DNA of 64,000 bases from Staphylococcus capitis subsp. capitis. Its GTDB lineage: Bacteria > Bacillota > Bacilli > Staphylococcales > Staphylococcaceae. The notes under the pieces were generated by a model. The model did not search any database and had not been told where the DNA came from. It worked only from the letters and a program-made list of their open reading frames with translations. A program made the translations under genes and the position numbers. The stretch is from positions 2,108,001 to 2,172,000 of the forward strand of contig NZ_CP145263.1 of assembly GCF_040739495.1 (NCBI RefSeq), read 5' to 3'. Below are positions 1-9,006 of the stretch, in pieces; the first letter of the stretch is position 1, and each line of letters starts with the position of its first letter.

Positions 1-536
1 ACACGATATACAGTTGACCTACTTACGCCAGTAGCTTCGGCTATTTGTTCACCGGTCATTTTTTGTTCATCATATAGGAACTTAATTTCTCTTTTTTTAT
101 GATCAGGCATGGGTGGACGTCCACCGACGCGCCCTCTCGCTCTTGCAGAAGCAAGCCCCTTTTTAGTACGTTCGCTTAAAAGATTGGCTTCGAGTTCAGC
201 AAAAGCACTCATCATCGTAAAAAACATTTTACCCATTGCATCTTTTGTATTGATATTCATATCAATAATTTGTAATTCAATATTATTATTTTCTAACCAT
301 TGAGCTAATTCTATTAATTGTTTCGTTGTTCGACCTAAGCGATCAAGTTTATAAACAACTAATGTATCTTCTTCACGTAAATATTCTAGACATTTGTCTA
401 ACTCTGATCGTTTTATTTTTCGCCCACTCACTTTTTCTTTAAATATTTTTGAACAGCCAAAGTTTTTTAAAATATCGATTTGGCTATCTAAACTTTGATC
501 TTGTGTTGAAACACGAGCATAACCAATTTTAGCCAT
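1..536 (-). CDS. Serine recombinase (resolvase/invertase family), C-terminus cut by window edge
   Basis: The reading frame runs from an ATG at 536 off the left edge, giving at least 178 residues. The product is a site-specific DNA recombinase that resolves or inverts DNA at res-type sites. The catalytic signature is complete: GYARVSTQDQ near residue 5 carries the nucleophilic serine, and KLDRLGR near residue 65 carries the active-site arginines. A GRVGGRPP linker leads to a helix-turn-helix (TGEQIAEATGVSRSTVYR). The start codon lies only four bases from the left repeat of the arsenic transposon, so the resolvase's own upstream promoter and res site have been displaced. It probably belongs to an older plasmid or transposon backbone rather than to the arsenic element. 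Confidence 0.9.
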   Translation of the reverse strand, partial: MAKIGYARVSTQDQSLDSQIDILKNFGCSKIFKEKVSGRKIKRSELDKCLEYLREEDTLVVYKLDRLGRTTKQLIELAQWLENNNIELQIIDMNINTKDAMGKMFFTMMSAFAELEANLLSERTKKGLASARARGRVGGRPPMPDHKKREIKFLYDEQKMTGEQIAEATGVSRSTVYR

Positions 537-540
537 TTGT

Positions 541-586
541 TGTCAGTTTTGGAGTTATATGGCACAATTTTGTTTTTTAAATGGCA
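541..586 (+). repeat. Left terminal inverted repeat of the arsenic transposon
   Basis: Reading inward it begins TGTCAGTTTTGGAGTTATAT and ends AAATGGCA. It matches the reverse complement of 11850-11896 apart from a few substitutions and one gap. The length and TGTCA start fit Tn552-family ends. Confidence 0.88.
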
Positions 587-619
587 AAACACCCCTTATT
601 TAGTTAATAAGAGGTGTTT
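587..619. terminator. Hairpin terminator of the ars operon
   Basis: The arms AAACACCCCTTATT and AATAAGAGGTGTTT are separated by a short loop and sit five bases after the arsC stop, just inside the left transposon repeat. Confidence 0.75.
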
Positions 620-623
620 ATTA

Positions 624-1019
624 TTATCTCAATTTAAACTTTTCTATAGCTAATTTAATCTCGTCTCTAACACGTTGAAATTCTGACCATTCTTTACCTG
701 CTGGATCTTCAAAACCCCAATGCTCTTTTTTAACGTTTGGTGGTAAAATAGGACAATTATCGTCTGCATCACTACATAACGTTACGACCAAATCTGATTG
801 TTTTAAAATATCATTATCAATCAAGTCTGACGTATGGTTTGATATATCAATATCTACTTCTTTCATAGCTTCTATTGCTTTAGGATTAACACCATGCGTT
901 TCAATACCAGCTGAATAGACATTCCAGTCTTCACCCAATATTTCCTTTCCCCAACCTTCAGCCATTTGGCTACGACAAGAGTTACCAGTACATATAAAAT
1001 AAATTATTTTCTTTGTCAT
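624..1019 (-). CDS. arsC: Arsenate reductase ArsC, thioredoxin-coupled
   Basis: This cytoplasmic enzyme of 131 residues reduces arsenate to arsenite, which is then exported. It is the low-molecular-weight phosphatase type known from plasmid pI258. The P-loop CTGNSCRS carries the first two active cysteines, and LCSDADDNC carries the redox pair that shuttles the disulfide to thioredoxin. I chose the ATG at 1019 because the GAGGTG ribosome site then has normal spacing; ATG 1022 and GTG 1028 lie too close. It is the last gene of the minus-strand arsenic operon, 16 bases after arsB, followed by a hairpin. Length equals the family norm and nothing looks damaged. Confidence 0.96.
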   Translation of the reverse strand: MTKKIIYFICTGNSCRSQMAEGWGKEILGEDWNVYSAGIETHGVNPKAIEAMKEVDIDISNHTSDLIDNDILKQSDLVVTLCSDADDNCPILPPNVKKEHWGFEDPAGKEWSEFQRVRDEIKLAIEKFKLR

Positions 1020-1035
1020 CATTGGCACCTCTTTT

Positions 1036-2638
<1,603 letters not shown>

Positions 2639-2642
<4 letters not shown>

Positions 2643-4303
2643 TTTTTCTTCTTCCTTTCTACTTGGAACCTTTTATAACGTTGATAATTTTTATTACCAC
2701 CTGACAAATTAAACACTTGTTTAAAACCTAAATTAATAAGTACGTTTTGTGCAGCATTCCCAGTAGTACCTTTATTACAATAAGTCACTATCTTTTGATT
2801 TTTATCTAATGTTTTTGCATAACTTCTCAACATTTTCAATGGGACGTTAATCGCTCCATCAACATGATTAACTTCAAATTGCTTTGGAGAACGTACATCT
2901 AAAATCAATAAATCATTATTTTGTTTTATGACTTCTTCAGGCGTTATAATTTTGCGTCCTCGAGTAATATTGTGTCCAATCATCCCTGTATAAATAACAG
3001 GATCTTTAGTTGTAGAAAAAGGAGGCGCATATGCTAAATCTAAATGAAATAAATCTTCTGCATTGGCACCAAACGTTATAGCAGTAGCTAGTACATCTAT
3101 TCTCTTATCTACACCTTCATACCCAATAATTTGGGCGCCCAGTAATTTAGAATTGTTTTTATCAAATATAGCTTTAATTACCATTTCTTGACCTTGCCTA
3201 TATTTTGGACGGTTCGGTTTCACATTGTGTAATACGTCAATATCAATATCTAAATCAATAGTTTCTTTTTCAGTTAAGCCAGTTTGGGCAATTGTCATAT
3301 CAAATATACGAACAATGCCTGTTCCTAAAATCCCTTTATGCTCTAGATTTCCACCAGTTAATCGATCTCCTAAAATACGTCCCATTTTATTTGCTGTAGA
3401 ACCTAGCGGTCTATATATAGGGTTCCCGGTAATTAAATTATAACTTTCTGCTACGTCACCAATTGCATATATATGAGGAATATTTGTTTCCAAATACTTA
3501 TTGGTTTGTATTGCTCCAGATTCTCCAATATTAATACCAATTTCTTTAGCTAATTTAGTATTTGGTGTCACACCAATCCCAATAATGATTAAATCTGTAT
3601 CAATTAATTCGCCAGTTTTTAAGCTCACTCTATTTATCGTATGATTCTCATCATAATCAATAATATCTATTTCATTATAGGTATATACGTTAGCTTTATC
3701 TTCAATATATTCTTGAATCATAAAACTCATATCGTGGTCTAAATGAGGCATAAAAGTACTGCGTTGAACAATTGAAGTGTTGTAATTAGATAATTGCTCT
3801 AACATCTCTAAACCAATAAATCCACCACCAATGATTGTTATATTCTGAACATCATTGCCTTCAATATAATTATAAATTGCTTTCGCATCATTAATGTTCT
3901 TAACTTTAAACACATTTTTATATTCTTCGCTATTTAGTTGAGGAAGTTCTTTAGGCGATGAACCTGTTGCTAATACTAATTCATCATATTCTTGAATCAT
4001 CGTTTTATCATTTACTAAATTGGTAACTGTTATTGTTTGATCAGTATCATTTATCTTATTTACTTCATATTCTGTATAAATATCTATATTAAAGCGCTCT
4101 TTAAACCATTTAGCATTTCGTGGCGTGAGTTCATCAATATCAGATACATTGCCGCCTATATAGTAGGGAATACCACATACGGAATACGAAATATCACTAT
4201 CTTTATCAAAAACGGTAATTTCAACATTTTCACTATTTCTTCTTGCTTTAGCCGCGACACTCGTACCGGCAGCAACTGAACCAATGATTACAATTTTTTT
4301 AAT
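2639..4303 (-). CDS. CoA-disulfide reductase fused to rhodanese (CoADR-RHD type), non-ATG start
   Basis: If read from the end of arsA the frame encodes about 554 residues, the usual length of the CoADR-RHD fusion. The N-terminus KKIVIIGSVAAGTSVAAKAR is the FAD-binding loop, followed by the redox cysteine in SYSVCGIPYY, an NAD(P) site (ITIIGGGFIGLEM) and YAIGDVAE. The last roughly 100 residues are a rhodanese domain with active loop CNKGTTG. The family reduces CoA disulfides, polysulfides or mixed thiols with NAD(P)H. The open frame contains no ATG, GTG or TTG before ATG 4000, which lies inside the protein; the best start is ATT at 4303-4301, overlapping the arsA stop and preceded by a run of six G. 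It overlaps arsR by four bases. A role in thiol repair during arsenic stress is inferred. Confidence 0.85.
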
Positions 4304-6030
4304 TATGATAACCCCCCATAAGGTATGACAAAATAATTATCAAGACTTTCATTTTTAATCTTGTTTATCCAAATTGATTCATCTTCTTTTTTGTTACTAA
4401 AAAGGTCATCACTTTGATTTAGCGTAACCAACGATTGATTAACCACCCACCAATTATGGCCTATATTAGCTCTATTTAAATCTTCTACTAAACGTTTAGA
4501 TTCTAAATAAGGTGTTTTTTCTGCTAGTGTTACGATTATCATCTGTGTTAAATTTTTATTTTGAATTTTAGGTAATAATGTTTCAACATTACTGGTAGTT
4601 TGAGTTGATTTTTTCTTTAATTCTTTATGATGATTTTCACTAGAATCAAGTAACAGCAAGGTATGGCCTGTAGGAGCTGTATCTACAATTACGTAATCCA
4701 TGTCTTCTTGATTCTCCATAATGTCACTAAAGGCTTTGAAAAATGCTATTTCTTCTGTACAAGGTGATTTTAAATCTTCCATAATATAATTAATATCGTC
4801 TTGTGGTGTGTCATCACTCACTGTGGCTAGTACTTCTTTTTTATACTTTTCTAATGCTTGTTCTTCATCAATATAAGTAGTATTTAAATTACTTGTGGTT
4901 TCAACATTAATTTCTTTAGTAGGATCAGTAGTTGCTAAAAGAACACGATATTCTTTATTAGATAATGCTGTAGCTAATTGCGTTGCTACTGTCGTTTTAC
5001 CAACGCCACCTTTTCCCATTGTAAATAAATATTGAACTTTACTATTTTCAATTTCATCTATTAATTTATTGAATTGCGGATGATCTTCAACAATAAAGTC
5101 ATCATTTTCAATTAAGTTATTATCATTTAATAGGTTAGTTAAACTTTCTATACCTTCTTCTTTCTGCTTTTTATATGGAACATAATAAGCATGATTGTTA
5201 TTTAACCATTCAGTAAAATGATTAATGTTTTTATCTTGTTCTAATTTCATCTGACTCGAAATTAAACCGTGACTTTCTTCTATATAATTGTTAATGATTA
5301 CTTTGAATTTAGAAATTGACAGTTGTTGTAATTCTCGTTGCGCTCTTTGAATTTCATATATAGAAGAGTGGCTAGGTCTAGCAATTAACATCATTGTCGT
5401 ATCTTTAGGATTACGTAATTTTTCCAATGCTAAGTTATACTTATCTCTATTTTCATCCAATCCTGATAATTGCCCTAGGCAAGAAGCGTCATTACTCGTT
5501 GTATTTAAATAATTTGTCCATGCAGAAGGTAATTCAAGCATTCTCAAGGTGTGACCTGTTGGAGCTGTATCAAATATAATGAAATCAAATTCTTGTTCTA
5601 AAGTTTTATCGGATAAAAAATTTGTAAATTCATTAAATGCTGCTACTTCAACTGTACACGAACCACTTAACTGTTCTTTCATCTCAGAAAGCACATCTTC
5701 TGGTAGAATACCCTCATAAGGTTCTATAGATTGTGCTTTATAATCGTCTGCAGCAACAATCGGGTCAAAATTGGCTATAGAGAGATTAGGCATAGGTTGA
5801 TATTTAGTTAATTTATTAGATAATTCCATTTGAAATACATCTTGTAAATTACTAGCTGGATCAGTACTTACTAAAGCTACTTTCTTTCCATTATCTGCTA
5901 AGTTTAAAGCAATAAAACTTGATATCGTCGTTTTGCCTACGCCACCTTTACCAGTAAAAAACAAATATTTTGTTAACTCAATGTTATCTAAATTCAATTT
6001 ATTTAAGTATTTAACAGCATCCATCTCCAT
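4303..6030 (-). CDS. arsA: Arsenical pump-driving ATPase ArsA
   Basis: This peripheral ATPase of about 575 residues binds ArsB at the membrane and energises arsenite export. It is an internal duplication: each half has a deviant Walker A (GKGGVGKTT near residues 28 and 340) and the signal-transduction motif DTAPTGHT. Cysteines expected to bind arsenite are visible in GSCTVEVAAF, DASCLGQL and SPCTEEIAFF. I prefer ATG 6030, because GGAGG at about 6043-6039 then has normal spacing; ATG 6045 has no site and ATG 6024 is also possible. It overlaps arsD by about 20 bases, so the two are coupled. Length is typical of the family. Confidence 0.95.
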   Translation of the reverse strand: MEMDAVKYLNKLNLDNIELTKYLFFTGKGGVGKTTISSFIALNLADNGKKVALVSTDPASNLQDVFQMELSNKLTKYQPMPNLSIANFDPIVAADDYKAQSIEPYEGILPEDVLSEMKEQLSGSCTVEVAAFNEFTNFLSDKTLEQEFDFIIFDTAPTGHTLRMLELPSAWTNYLNTTSNDASCLGQLSGLDENRDKYNLALEKLRNPKDTTMMLIARPSHSSIYEIQRAQRELQQLSISKFKVIINNYIEESHGLISSQMKLEQDKNINHFTEWLNNNHAYYVPYKKQKEEGIESLTNLLNDNNLIENDDFIVEDHPQFNKLIDEIENSKVQYLFTMGKGGVGKTTVATQLATALSNKEYRVLLATTDPTKEINVETTSNLNTTYIDEEQALEKYKKEVLATVSDDTPQDDINYIMEDLKSPCTEEIAFFKAFSDIMENQEDMDYVIVDTAPTGHTLLLLDSSENHHKELKKKSTQTTSNVETLLPKIQNKNLTQMIIVTLAEKTPYLESKRLVEDLNRANIGHNWWVVNQSLVTLNQSDDLFSNKKEDESIWINKIKNESLDNYFVIPYGGLS

Positions 6031-6358
6031 CACAGCATCCTCCATTTCTCATTTGATTAACCGTAATAATTTCATCGGCTTCTTCTTGGGTAATATAAGC
6101 GCCCGTTTTAGCTATATTTCCTTCTATAAAAGTGATTGGTAAAACTTCATTACCTTTTTCTTGAATCAAACGAATAGCTTCTTTATTTTTAATAAATTCA
6201 TTTGGATTATTACTCATATTATAACGTCGAACTTCTATTTGATTTTGTTTTAAATATTCATTTATTTGATTCACCTTTATAAGTGTTTCATCTGGTTCTG
6301 GACCACATACTCCAGTAGAACAACACATGGCCTCTTCGTATATTTCAATATTTAACAT
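6011..6358 (-). CDS. arsD: Arsenic metallochaperone ArsD
   Basis: ArsD (115 residues) carries arsenite to ArsA and raises its affinity; it is also a weak repressor. The essential triad is present as MCCSTGVCGP near residues 12-18, and two further cysteine pairs end the protein (GGCCDGDGCC), as in the classic R773 protein. ATG 6358 follows a good GAGGTGAG site. It is first in the minus-strand operon arsD-arsA-reductase-arsR-arsB-arsC, just downstream of an AT-rich promoter region with symmetrical repeats. Confidence 0.95.
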   Translation of the reverse strand: MLNIEIYEEAMCCSTGVCGPEPDETLIKVNQINEYLKQNQIEVRRYNMSNNPNEFIKNKEAIRLIQEKGNEVLPITFIEGNIAKTGAYITQEEADEIITVNQMRNGGCCDGDGCC

Positions 6359-6379
6359 TATACTCACCTCATATATTTA

Positions 6380-6426
6380 TTTTACATACATAGATTAACA
6401 TCTATATAGATATATGTCTATATAAT
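6380..6426 (-). promoter_or_regulatory. Probable ars operon promoter and ArsR operator
   Basis: The 68-base gap between arsD and the resolvase stop holds AT-rich near-palindromic sequence, including ACATCTATATAGAT. On the minus strand TAGACA and TAATCT are separated by 17 bases and could be the -35 and -10 boxes. Overlap of symmetry and promoter is what an ArsR operator would look like; this is inference. Confidence 0.5.
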
Positions 6427-7026
6427 TTATTTGCTATTTTTAATTCTATATATAGTTTGGCGTGTAATACCTACTTCTTTAGCGATAGTACTGATAGATT
6501 TACCTTGTTCAAGTAATTCAATAACTCGGTAATAAACTAAACGTTTTTGTGGGTCTTTGGCATTTGGTGAGTAAAGTACAGGTCTGCCTTTATATATCCC
6601 TTTTTCTTTGGCTACTTTAATACCTTGAGCTTGTCTACGTTTACTTTCATTTTTTTCTTGTTCTGAAATCATTGCTAAAATTTGAATGATTAAATCTTTC
6701 ATAAACTTATCAAACAGTGGATTTCCAATCACTTCATTCATCATAGGTAAACTCGTTATCATTAATTGAACTTCTTTATCTTTTAAATAATTAACTGTTT
6801 GAATTATTTCATCATAATTTCTTCCTAGTCTATCAATAGATTCGATAATCAAACGATCTCCCATTCTTAAAAAATTTAATACTTCTTGAAAAATAGGTCT
6901 GTTTTCTATAGATTTACCTGATTGTTTTTCTGTAAAAATTTTCTCAGCACCAAAAGAATACAAATTTTCAATTTGCCTATCTAAATTTTGATCAATGGTC
7001 GAAACTCTTGCATATCCAACTATCAT
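6427..7026 (-). CDS. Serine resolvase of the arsenic transposon
   Basis: This 199-residue recombinase should resolve the cointegrates formed when the transposon moves. The catalytic serine lies in [11 protein letters not shown], the arginines in SIDRLGRN, and the C-terminus carries a helix-turn-helix ([20 protein letters not shown]). ATG 7026 follows an AAAGGGTG site and is preferred to GTG 7035. Its upstream region contains repeated ACCCTAAT elements likely to be res. It lies between the two oppositely oriented arsenic units and looks fully functional, unlike the resolvase-like gene at 11247. Confidence 0.9.
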   Translation of the reverse strand: MIVGYARVSTIDQNLDRQIENLYSFGAEKIFTEKQSGKSIENRPIFQEVLNFLRMGDRLIIESIDRLGRNYDEIIQTVNYLKDKEVQLMITSLPMMNEVIGNPLFDKFMKDLIIQILAMISEQEKNESKRRQAQGIKVAKEKGIYKGRPVLYSPNAKDPQKRLVYYRVIELLEQGKSISTIAKEVGITRQTIYRIKNSK

Positions 7027-7044
7027 TTTTAACACCCTTTCTCA

Positions 7045-7118
7045 TACACCCTAATCATACAAATAGAAACAGCATTTTACAAAGGATTTTTATTGTTCGA
7101 TTAGGGTACACCCTAAAT
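7045..7118. promoter_or_regulatory. Candidate res site for the transposon resolvase
   Basis: TACACCCTAATC at 7045-7056 is repeated in inverted form as GATTAGGGTACA at 7099-7110, where it is part of the palindrome TTAGGGTACACCCTAA (7101-7116). Inverted binding sites directly upstream of a resolvase gene are the usual form of res and also serve autoregulation. Confidence 0.6.
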
Positions 7119-7165
7119 AACAGAATTTAGTAACTTGCAAAAGTTGCAATAATAATTTATATTCA

Positions 7166-7189
7166 ATACATCAAAAAAAGTTGATGTAT
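7166..7189. promoter_or_regulatory. Operator of the second ArsR-type regulator (first copy)
   Basis: ATACATCAA and TTGATGTAT form a perfect 9-base inverted repeat around six bases. The core ATCAA-N6-TTGAT recurs twice before the permease gene at 7857. It lies about 33 bases before the 66-residue gene, in the promoter region of the unit. Confidence 0.75.
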
Positions 7190-7221
7190 CATTTTAGTAT
7201 TTTATAAAGGAGTTCGATTTT

Positions 7222-7422
7222 ATGAGAATAAATCATGCAGGTACATTATCTGTTGATTATTTTGTTAGTTACTTAAATCTAATTATGATATCAAGAGAAG
7301 TTTCTTTAAAAGAAGCTATATCATATATGAAAAATGAGTTCTTTAAAGGAGAACCTGACATGTATGGTAAAATAACAGAAACTCATTTTAATCAAGCAAT
7401 ACAAGAACTTAAACAAAAATAG
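7222..7422 (+). CDS. Small protein of unknown function (66 aa) leading the arsP unit
   Basis: I do not recognise this protein. It is 66 residues, mixed hydrophobic and charged, with a hydrophobic stretch in VDYFVSYLNLIMIS, no cysteines and no clear membrane span. ATG 7222 follows an AAAGGAGT site at normal spacing. It is the first gene of a plus-strand unit, preceded by a palindromic operator and followed 24 bases later by an ArsR-family regulator, so it is presumably arsenic-induced. Its lack of cysteines argues against direct metal binding. Confidence 0.65.
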   Translation: MRINHAGTLSVDYFVSYLNLIMISREVSLKEAISYMKNEFFKGEPDMYGKITETHFNQAIQELKQK

Positions 7423-7446
7423 AAGTATATAAGAGGTGATTATTAA

Positions 7447-7767
7447 ATGGAAATTATTAAATCTAGTCCTAATAGAACTGAGGAAGAACAATTAGACTTC
7501 TATGAACAGATTTTTAATGCGCTCGCTGATAAAATTAGACTTAAAATTCTACATTCAATACGTCAAAGCGATTCAAAATCTTTATGCGTTTGTGATTTAG
7601 AAGAATTATTAGAGCTAAAACAATCTAAACTTTCCTATCATTTGAAAAAATTAGTAGATGCAAATATTCTTATTGCCGAAAAGCATGGCACATGGAATTA
7701 TTATAAAATTAATGAGCAACAAATACAGGTGGTTTTAAATGAAGATACTTGTTGCAAGATACTTTAA
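7447..7767 (+). CDS. ArsR/SmtB-family repressor of the permease unit
   Basis: This 106-residue winged-helix regulator differs clearly from the ArsR at 2328. CVCDLEELLELKQSKLSYHLKKL is the sensor and recognition-helix region, with a CxC pair in SLCVCDLE, and a further vicinal cysteine pair ends the protein (EDTCCKIL). Paired and C-terminal cysteines are seen in regulators that sense trivalent organoarsenicals, so this one may respond to methylated or aromatic arsenicals; that is inference. ATG 7447 follows AAGAGGTG. The stop overlaps a terminator hairpin. Identical palindromes before the unit and before the permease are its likely operators. Confidence 0.88.
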   Translation: MEIIKSSPNRTEEEQLDFYEQIFNALADKIRLKILHSIRQSDSKSLCVCDLEELLELKQSKLSYHLKKLVDANILIAEKHGTWNYYKINEQQIQVVLNEDTCCKIL

Positions 7768-7780
7768 GTATCTTCTTTTT
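7756..7780 (+). terminator. Terminator overlapping the end of the regulator gene
   Basis: AAGATACTT and AAGTATCTT pair almost directly, followed by CTTTTT. It separates the regulator from the permease, which has its own operator and probably its own promoter. Confidence 0.65.
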
Positions 7781-7789
7781 ACTATAGAA

Positions 7790-7833
7790 TTAATCAACTT
7801 TTTTTGATTAATATATCAAAAAAAGTTGATTAA
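7790..7833. promoter_or_regulatory. Double ArsR-type operator before the permease
   Basis: A perfect inverted repeat with 19-base arms and a 6-base spacer (left arm TTAATCAACTTTTTTTGAT). Each arm is itself a copy of the ATCAA-N6-TTGAT palindrome found at 7166-7189, so two regulator dimers could bind side by side. Confidence 0.78.
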
Positions 7834-7856
7834 ACAAATTCGGAGGCGTTATACTG

Positions 7857-8741
7857 ATGTTAGATTCAATTATGGAATTCATAAAAACATTTTCGATGTT
7901 GTTTTTTGAATTATTACTACTATTTATAGTAGTGAGTTTTATTGTAAGTCTGATTCAACAAGTAGTTTCAGAAGAAAAAATTAAAAAACTTTTAAGTAAA
8001 CCTAATAAGTCTATTAATTATATATTAGGTATGATATTTGGTGCTATTACACCATTTTGTTCTTGTTCAACTATTCCAATACTTGCAGGTCTATTAAATT
8101 CCAAAGTTCCTTTTGGTCCAGCGATGAGTTTTTTAATTGCTTCACCATTAATGAACCCATTAATGGTATTTATGTTATGGGTTTTATTAGGATGGAAGGT
8201 TGCTATTGTTTATTTTGTAGTACTAGCAATTTTTAGTATTTTAACAGGTTTAGTATTTTCAAAAATGAATTTAGCTAACACTTATAAAGGAGTTAATGTT
8301 AAAGGAGACGGATTTTTTGCTAATAAAACAAGGTCTCGTTTTAAACAAGCATTAAACGATGCGTGGGCATTTTTATACCCAATGTTACCTTATCTATTTA
8401 TTGGTGTGTTTATTGGCGCATTTATATATGGATTCATACCGGAAGCATTTATAACTAAGTATGCAAGTGGCGATGGTTTCATGTCGGTCTTGATTGCTTC
8501 TGTTATCGGTATTCCTATGTATATTAGACCCGAAACAATGTTACCTATAGCTGAAGCATTAGTATCAAAAGGTATGTCACTAGGAACAGTTGTGGCGTTG
8601 ATCATTGGTGGCGCTGGCGCAAGTATCCCAGAAGTTGTATTACTATCTAAGTTATTCAAGAAAAAATTTGTAGTATCATTTGTTATCGCAATTTTAGTTG
8701 TAGCTATTGCTACTGGTTTAATTGTGAACATCATTATTTAA
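7857..8741 (+). CDS. arsP: ArsP-type permease, probable organoarsenical exporter
   Basis: This 294-residue membrane protein belongs to the DUF318/permease family that includes ArsP. It has about eight hydrophobic spans and the family motif TPFCSCSTIPILAGLL, with paired cysteines, followed by PFGPAMSFLIASPLMNP. ArsP proteins export trivalent organoarsenicals such as methylarsenite; other family members handle other solutes, so the substrate is inferred from context. It sits behind a double operator matching the neighbouring ArsR-type gene and is followed 14 bases later by a Cys-rich peptide gene. It complements arsB, which handles inorganic arsenite. Confidence 0.85.
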   Translation: MLDSIMEFIKTFSMLFFELLLLFIVVSFIVSLIQQVVSEEKIKKLLSKPNKSINYILGMIFGAITPFCSCSTIPILAGLLNSKVPFGPAMSFLIASPLMNPLMVFMLWVLLGWKVAIVYFVVLAIFSILTGLVFSKMNLANTYKGVNVKGDGFFANKTRSRFKQALNDAWAFLYPMLPYLFIGVFIGAFIYGFIPEAFITKYASGDGFMSVLIASVIGIPMYIRPETMLPIAEALVSKGMSLGTVVALIIGGAGASIPEVVLLSKLFKKKFVVSFVIAILVVAIATGLIVNIII

Positions 8742-8755
8742 AGGAGGTGAGGTAA

Positions 8756-8890
8756 ATGGGTATTAAAGACGCATTAAAAAAATTAAAACCTCAAGAACAG
8801 TCATGTTGTTCGGTAGAAATTGAAGAAAATCAAGAAAACAAAGAAGAAAAGACAAATAAAGATCAACAGAATAATAAAGGTTGTTGTTAA
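8756..8890 (+). CDS. Cys-rich small protein (44 aa) behind arsP
   Basis: A short frame starts at ATG 8756 with an excellent AAAGGAGGTGAG site just after arsP. The 44 residues begin MGIKDALKKLKPQEQSCCSV, continue with a highly charged Glu/Lys/Asn stretch, and end KGCC. The two vicinal cysteine pairs at either end could chelate trivalent arsenic, as in ArsD. I know of no named family. Coupling to a permease suggests a chaperone or scavenger that delivers the metalloid, which is inference. Confidence 0.7.
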   Translation: MGIKDALKKLKPQEQSCCSVEIEENQENKEEKTNKDQQNNKGCC

Positions 8891-9006
8891 TCCCGTATCA
8901 TTAACAATTAAATTAAGGAGCATAAAAGTATGCTTTCTTTTTTTAATGGAGGTGCTGAAATGATTAAAATTTAGCTGACTTTACCGAAGAAGAACGTCAA
9001 AAAGCT

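Noticed and set aside
4037-4279. Plus-strand frame opposite the reductase N-terminus
   Set aside because: The minus strand encodes the FAD-binding domain here in a continuous frame; the plus frame is its shadow.
8960-8975. Programmed -1 frameshift in tnpA
   Set aside because: AAAATTT is present, but it is not in the phase needed for a canonical slippery heptamer, and no downstream structure was evident.
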